Of a DNA stretch of 10,234 nucleotides, positions 6,311-10,234 are shown in pieces. Numbering within the stretch: the first letter of the stretch is position 1; every line of letters starts with the position of its first letter. Under the pieces are notes generated by a model. The model ran no database searches and was not told the DNA's origin. It was given only the letters and a program-made list of their open reading frames with translations. The stretch comes from Acidobacteriota bacterium (GTDB taxonomy: Bacteria > Acidobacteriota > Aminicenantia > UBA2199). A program made the translations under genes and the position numbers. The DNA is taken from positions 1-10,234 of the forward strand of contig JAKAGC010000085.1 in assembly GCA_021817755.1 (NCBI GenBank), given 5' to 3'.

Positions 6311-8446
6311 ATGAGTGATGAACAGATGATCGATGAAAAGGAAGAGGGTTTAAACACAACTAAAACAAAGAAAAAGGGAAAATTCAGATTGGTGATGAGA
6401 TTACTCAAACAGAATTTTATCTCATTACACCGTTTGATTTGGGGGAAAGGATGGAGAAGATTCATTTTCGCAATCGTTATTACATTGTTCCTGTTAACGG
6501 TTTTAATGTTCCTTAGCCTTGAGTTGACTTCGAAACCGAAATTCTGCAGTCTTTGTCATAATATGAAACCATATTATGCAAGCTGGATTAATTCCTCTCA
6601 TAAACATGTAACCTGTACGGATTGCCATTTTCCTCCGGGATTAAAAAATAAGCTAAAAGGAAAGTTTACTGCATTATCGATGCTGATGAATTATTTTACG
6701 GGTATTTACAAACGGAATAAGCCGTGGGCTGAAATTTCGGATGAAAGTTGTCTTCGGTCGGGATGTCATGATACGCGTTTATTACAAGGGAAAGTGAAAT
6801 TTAAAGAGAATATTACATTCGACCATGCTCCTCACTTAATAGAATTACGAAGAGGAAAAAAGTTACGATGTACGAGTTGTCATTCGCAGATTGTTCAAGG
6901 GAGTCATATGACAGTTACGGAAAATACCTGTTTCTTGTGTCATTTTGCAAAGAATCCGGGAGTGAATGAAACAAATAACAATCATGAAATGATCGTTTCT
7001 CAAAATTCATTAAATAAATGTACTCGGTGCCACTCCGCTCCTGTGAAAGACAAAGGGGTAAAAGCCGGAATTGGTGAAACTCCGATTTATGATCATAAAA
7101 TTGTGGTAGAAAAAAATATAGATTGCCAGAGATGCCATGGTTCTATGGTTATTGGGGATGGTTATGTTCCGAAAAGCAGGTGTGATACCTGTCATGGCGA
7201 AGCAGATAAAATTAAACTTTATAATAATACAGCTTTGATTCATAAGAATCATATCACGGATCATAAAATCGAATGTGAACAATGCCATACAGAAATCCAG
7301 CATAAATCGGTTTCTCGTACTGAAATGGTAAAACCGGATTGTTCGGGATGCCACCCGCAATTCCATAATGCTCAATTGGATATGTTCGCAGGAAAGGAAG
7401 GAAAAGGAGTTCCTCTTCATCCATCATCGATGTTTGAAGCGGGCTTAAACTGCCGTGCCTGTCATATGCATAAAAAAACAACTGGGGATTTCGAATTGAA
7501 TGGTGAAACCTATTATCCATCAGGAGAAGAATGCAATTCCTGTCATGGCAAGGGTTATGATAGAGTGATGAATAATTGGATTACGCAGTCAGAAAGCCGT
7601 TTAAATCAACTTTCTAAAGTATTGGATACGGCTGGAAATTTAGTGAAAACTAAAACGTCGAATGCAAATTACGGGGATGCTTCCCAATTGTTAAAAGATG
7701 CAATCTATAATTTCAAGCTGGTTAAATTCGGAAAAGCAGTTCATAACATCGACTATGCAAATCAATTAATGATGGCTTCATACAATGGAGCGGAACAGAG
7801 TCTTAAATTACTGGGAATCAATGTTTCGCTTCCTTCATTCGATAAGACTTTGTCATTGATCCCTGGAGAATGTTCGAGTTGCCATTCAGGATTCGAGCGT
7901 AAACCGATCGATATTTTCGGATGGAAATTTTCCCATAATATCCATCTTGAAAAAGGGGCACTTGATTGTAAAAATTGCCACTCTAATGATCCGAAACATG
8001 GGACTCTTATGATCGACAAACAAGGTTGTATGAATTGCCATCATAAACAAGCACAGGGGACAAAAGAATTGGATTGCAAACAGTGTCATAATGTTCAACA
8101 GAACATCTATTATAGCACCCTTGAATTTTATACGTTTAAGCTTCCGAATGTAATGAGTGAAAGTGTGACTTGTACGGATTGCCATTTGGATCAAAACAAA
8201 AAGATTATTCGTCCGAATAAAACTGTATGCACCTCGTGTCATGATAAAGATTATGAACAAATGTTCGATGATTGGCAGGAAACTGCAAAATCCCTGATGG
8301 AGCAACTGCGTGATAAAGTAAAACGGGAAAAATTAAAGCCGGGAGATCGAGCGTATGATATACTAATGCTGTTAGAGAAAGATGGGAGTAAAGGAATCCA
8401 TAATACTGAATTGTATGATAAACTTATAGAAGAAGCTAAAAAATAG
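6311..8446 (+). CDS. NapC/NirT/NrfH-like quinol dehydrogenase fused to a long multiheme cytochrome (18 heme motifs)
   Basis: A 711-residue protein. A basic cytoplasmic N terminus (1-50) is followed by one membrane helix (about 51-71) and the NapC/NirT signature: CSLCHNMKPYYASW (79-92), SSHKHVTC, CTDCHFPPG (102-110). This family takes electrons from menaquinol or ubiquinol at the outer face of the inner membrane. The third site is CLRSGCH (147-153), a CX4CH motif. Further CXXCH motifs begin at 187, 207, 237, 272, 291, 322, 344, 381, 408, 521, 553, 573, 589, 621 and 640, making 17 CXXCH plus one CX4CH. Two stretches look related: each is a heme array ending in CxSCH-x3-Y-x6-W, then a helical heme-free segment with an HN motif (AVHNIDYANQL near 476-486; GIHNTELYDKL near 695-705). 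It has its own promoter and probably feeds periplasmic or outer-membrane acceptors. No catalytic site is recognised and the substrate is unknown. Confidence 0.88.
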   Translation: MSDEQMIDEKEEGLNTTKTKKKGKFRLVMRLLKQNFISLHRLIWGKGWRRFIFAIVITLFLLTVLMFLSLELTSKPKFCSLCHNMKPYYASWINSSHKHVTCTDCHFPPGLKNKLKGKFTALSMLMNYFTGIYKRNKPWAEISDESCLRSGCHDTRLLQGKVKFKENITFDHAPHLIELRRGKKLRCTSCHSQIVQGSHMTVTENTCFLCHFAKNPGVNETNNNHEMIVSQNSLNKCTRCHSAPVKDKGVKAGIGETPIYDHKIVVEKNIDCQRCHGSMVIGDGYVPKSRCDTCHGEADKIKLYNNTALIHKNHITDHKIECEQCHTEIQHKSVSRTEMVKPDCSGCHPQFHNAQLDMFAGKEGKGVPLHPSSMFEAGLNCRACHMHKKTTGDFELNGETYYPSGEECNSCHGKGYDRVMNNWITQSESRLNQLSKVLDTAGNLVKTKTSNANYGDASQLLKDAIYNFKLVKFGKAVHNIDYANQLMMASYNGAEQSLKLLGINVSLPSFDKTLSLIPGECSSCHSGFERKPIDIFGWKFSHNIHLEKGALDCKNCHSNDPKHGTLMIDKQGCMNCHHKQAQGTKELDCKQCHNVQQNIYYSTLEFYTFKLPNVMSESVTCTDCHLDQNKKIIRPNKTVCTSCHDKDYEQMFDDWQETAKSLMEQLRDKVKREKLKPGDRAYDILMLLEKDGSKGIHNTELYDKLIEEAKK

Positions 8447-8459
8447 AAATACGGTGAAA

Positions 8460-8489
8460 TAGGAAACCCTTTTAAATAAGGGTTTCCTA
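8460..8489 (+). terminator. Hairpin after the 18-heme cytochrome gene, likely transcript end
   Basis: AGGAAACCCTT (8461-8471) pairs perfectly with AAGGGTTTCCT (8478-8488), plus one outer T-A pair, starting 14 bases after the stop. The loop is TTAAAT. No T run follows, so it is not a classical terminator, but it is well placed to define the 3' end. Confidence 0.55.
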
Positions 8490-8530
8490 ACTATTCTCAA
8501 ATTATAATTTCAAAAATTTTTGAATAGTTA
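8488..8530. repeat. AT-rich nested inverted repeats in the convergent spacer
   Basis: TAACTATTC (8488-8496) is the inverse of GAATAGTTA (8522-8530). The 14-bp palindrome TCAAAAATTTTTGA (8510-8523) abuts the right arm. TATCTA/TAGATA (8531-8536, 8545-8550) forms a further small arm pair. The AT richness makes chance pairing easy, and no function is assigned. Confidence 0.35.
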
Positions 8531-8588
8531 TATCTAAAAATTTGTAGATAGGGGATTGAAGGAATTATCTGTTGGGAGTAGAAAGCTA

Positions 8589-8624
8589 CGGGCAGAAGGT
8601 AAGCGGTTTCTTACCCTCTGCCCG
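8589..8624 (-). terminator. Long GC-rich hairpin after the minus-strand gene, probable 3' end structure
   Basis: Arms 8589-8603 and 8610-8624 form 15 pairs around a six-base loop. On the plus strand one position (8597/8616) is an A-C mismatch. On the minus strand it becomes a G-U pair, so the RNA of the minus-strand gene folds fully. It lies 46 bases after that gene's stop. There is no strong T run after it on the minus strand. Confidence 0.5.
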
Positions 8625-8670
8625 CAACCAACAAAAATCGGGATCTTTATTTTAAGAGGTCTAATTTATC

Positions 8671-10233
8671 CTAACTTTTAAACCGTAGAGCGGTTTCTAT
8701 TTCTTTATAATAGCTCTCAGAACTCAATAGATGTGGAATATCGGGATTAAACGTTTTTATTTCAGAGGGGGTGGGGTCAAATTGGGGAGCTCCCGTTTCA
8801 TTTGGATAATTTTTAATCTCACCGGAGAAACGATTGACTTCCTTAATTTCAGAGGTAATCTGTTCTACGGACGAATAATTCATCTTTAAGTTGAACTTTT
8901 CAGCAAGAGAGAGAAGGATTTTCCAGTTTTCCATACCACTTTGAGGAGGAACGATTTGTTTAACGAATTGAACGCGCCTGTCACATGCGGTATATGAACC
9001 ATCCTGTTCAATAAATGAAGCTGCTGGAATTACGACATCTGCGGCATCGGTGGTAGAAGTTACGAACATATCCTGTACCATCAGGAATTCGATTCCTTTA
9101 AAATACTTGAGGTTATCCTGAATGTACAGTGGATCTTCTCCAAAAACGAGGAGAGCTTTTATACTTCCATGGAGTAGTTTCTCGGCAACATCGGTGGGTT
9201 TGAATATTCCGGTCAAATCAACTCCCCATTTGGAACCGATCCGTTTGATTTCCTGGGTTTCAAAAGGCTTCACATATCCGGGGAGGTAGTTGGGTGTTAA
9301 ACCGACTTCCTTTACACCGGTTGAATTGGCGTATTCCCGAAGAATGATAATACCGTTTCCGGGTTTCGCAATTCGACCTGTTAACATCAGGAAATTTCCA
9401 ATGGCTTTCAAATCGCCGGCTGACTTTTCACGTAATGAATCGAGATTGTAAACAAATACGATTTTCTGTTCGGGGTTTTCAAGAAGCGTCAGAAGCTCAT
9501 GGTATTTCTGAGGGAAAATATCAGTAATTTCAACAACTTTTTCGGGTGTAAACGGTTCAACCATTTTACCGAGTTCTTCAAAACCGGTATTATTGGATTG
9601 AGCATTATCATATTGTTTGCCTTTGAGTAAATGGCGGATAATACCGTTCAATAATACAGTGTTGGAACCTTTTCGTGAATCGATCCAGAGGTCGGCATGC
9701 TTGGTGAGTTTGACTTCAGAGGAATTGATAAGTACGAGTTGAGTACCATTTTTCTTCTGGGCTTCTTTGATCTGGAGTTCCACAATGAGTTTTTCTTCTG
9801 ATAGACTTCCATTTATCACGACTACGACATCGGCGGATTTAATATCATCCATTGAAGCAGTAGAAGCTGTAACACCGAGCATAGTATCGAGACTATCCTG
9901 TTCCTGTCCGTACAATGTATCAGAGAAAGTACCGACATTATTGGTTTTCAAACCGGCGCGGCTGAATTTCTGAAGGAGGTATAATTCCTCATTGGAGAGC
10001 TTGGGAGAACCAAATATGGCGACAGAATCGGGACCATATTTTTGGATGGTTTCCTTTACTTTTTGAGCGGTGTAATCGATGGCTTTTTCCCATGTTACCT
10101 GGTTATAAACACCTGAGGTTTTATCTTTGAGCATAGGAGTTTTTAGTCTGTTATCTTCCATGAGGTAACGATGACCGAACCGTCCTTTTACACACAAATA
10201 ACCTTTATTCAACGAATCCATAACATTTTGGGT
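8671..10233 (-). CDS. FdhA/NuoG-type molybdopterin-oxidoreductase-family protein lacking formate dehydrogenase catalytic residues (5' end outside window)
   Basis: The frame stays open upstream of the ATG at 10221 (TQNV-MDSLNKGYLCVKG), and the region resembles the last-cysteine segment of the family's [4Fe-4S] domain (GxLCVKGRFG). The start and the other cluster cysteines are therefore outside. Family blocks: RLKTPML, TWEKAIDY, NEELYLLQKFSRA, TNNV (93-96 counting from that Met), ADVVVVINGS, HADLWIDSRKGSN, GNGIIILRE, LPGY (313-316), ADVVIPAASFIEQDGSY and DRRVQFVKQ. Where formate dehydrogenases have a Cys or Sec followed by His after TNNV, this protein has LY (103-104). The NNVQG-type motif is replaced by ANSTG. 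The C-terminal molybdopterin-dinucleotide barrel domain seems absent: the protein ends soon after NWKILLSLAEKF. It may therefore be a non-catalytic NuoG-like subunit carrying iron-sulfur clusters in an NADH- or ferredoxin-linked cytoplasmic complex. The partner genes are not visible. Confidence 0.8.
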   Translation of the reverse strand, partial: TQNVMDSLNKGYLCVKGRFGHRYLMEDNRLKTPMLKDKTSGVYNQVTWEKAIDYTAQKVKETIQKYGPDSVAIFGSPKLSNEELYLLQKFSRAGLKTNNVGTFSDTLYGQEQDSLDTMLGVTASTASMDDIKSADVVVVINGSLSEEKLIVELQIKEAQKKNGTQLVLINSSEVKLTKHADLWIDSRKGSNTVLLNGIIRHLLKGKQYDNAQSNNTGFEELGKMVEPFTPEKVVEITDIFPQKYHELLTLLENPEQKIVFVYNLDSLREKSAGDLKAIGNFLMLTGRIAKPGNGIIILREYANSTGVKEVGLTPNYLPGYVKPFETQEIKRIGSKWGVDLTGIFKPTDVAEKLLHGSIKALLVFGEDPLYIQDNLKYFKGIEFLMVQDMFVTSTTDAADVVIPAASFIEQDGSYTACDRRVQFVKQIVPPQSGMENWKILLSLAEKFNLKMNYSSVEQITSEIKEVNRFSGEIKNYPNETGAPQFDPTPSEIKTFNPDIPHLLSSESYYKEIETALRFKS

Positions 10234-10234
10234 T

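Noticed and set aside
7010..7420. Minus-strand open frame of 136 codons inside the 18-heme gene
   Set aside because: It is a shadow of a strong multiheme coding frame, with no recognisable domain and no promoter or ribosome site.
239..8242. Regularly recurring TGT-N6-TGTCAT-like strings as DNA repeats
   Set aside because: They are CXXCH codons in frame with unrelated flanks, not a CRISPR array or a nucleotide-level repeat.
7886..8305. Minus-strand open frame of 139 codons inside the 18-heme gene
   Set aside because: The plus-strand frame encodes six CXXCH motifs across the same bases. The antisense product is a hydrophobic, low-meaning sequence as expected from complementing heme-rich DNA.
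8671..10233. Active formate dehydrogenase assignment for the minus-strand gene
   Set aside because: The Cys/Sec-His pair and the NNVQG-type motif are not present and the C-terminal cofactor domain is missing, so only the family-level name is supported.

Overview
The window looks like part of a respiratory locus from an anaerobic, cytochrome-rich bacterium of low to moderate G+C. Three consecutive plus-strand reading frames carry 39 visible c-heme attachment motifs (38 CXXCH and one CX4CH). The genes use good Shine-Dalgarno sequences (AGGAGG at 6299) and a sigma70-like promoter, which argues against typical Bacteroidia. The gene content would fit Ignavibacteriota/Caldithrix-type lineages or metal- and sulfur-respiring deltaproteobacterial groups. 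This placement is inference only; there is no marker gene in the window.

Layout. Bases 2-1741 hold the 3' part of a secreted-type multiheme cytochrome made of tandem five-heme modules with EF-hand-like loops. It ends in a very good UUCG-loop terminator (about 1795-1831). Next is a two-gene operon with an ATGA overlap. The first gene is a Tat-exported, membrane-anchored HybA-like protein with four [4Fe-4S] clusters (1906-2844). The second (2841-6125) encodes a 1094-residue protein that joins a HybB/NrfD-type membrane quinone module, an extra transmembrane helix, a five-heme segment and a complete-length domain of the octaheme tetrathionate reductase (OTR) family. After two hairpins and a promoter comes a stand-alone gene (6311-8446) for an 18-heme-motif cytochrome that starts as a NapC/NirT/NrfH-like membrane quinol dehydrogenase. 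A structured 224-base convergent spacer follows. The last gene, on the minus strand (8671 to the window end, 5' end outside), is a molybdopterin-oxidoreductase-family protein of the FdhA/NuoG type that lacks the catalytic residues of formate dehydrogenase.

How they may work together (inference). The HybA/HybB-OTR pair has the parts for moving electrons between the quinone pool and a periplasmic heme wire without a hydrogenase. The NapC-type 18-heme protein is a second quinol-to-periplasm entry point. The EF-hand cytochrome would be a downstream periplasmic or outer-surface carrier. The minus-strand protein probably belongs to an NADH- or formate-linked cytoplasmic complex encoded beyond the window.

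The most interesting point is that the OTR-like domain appears to have lost the heme site and neighbouring residues that form the OTR active site, while keeping the rest of the fold motifs and gaining another heme near the C terminus. With the covalent fusion to a HybB-type quinone module, this suggests an OTR scaffold recruited as an electron conduit, or with changed chemistry. I see no RNA genes, CRISPR arrays, insertion sequences or integrase signals.
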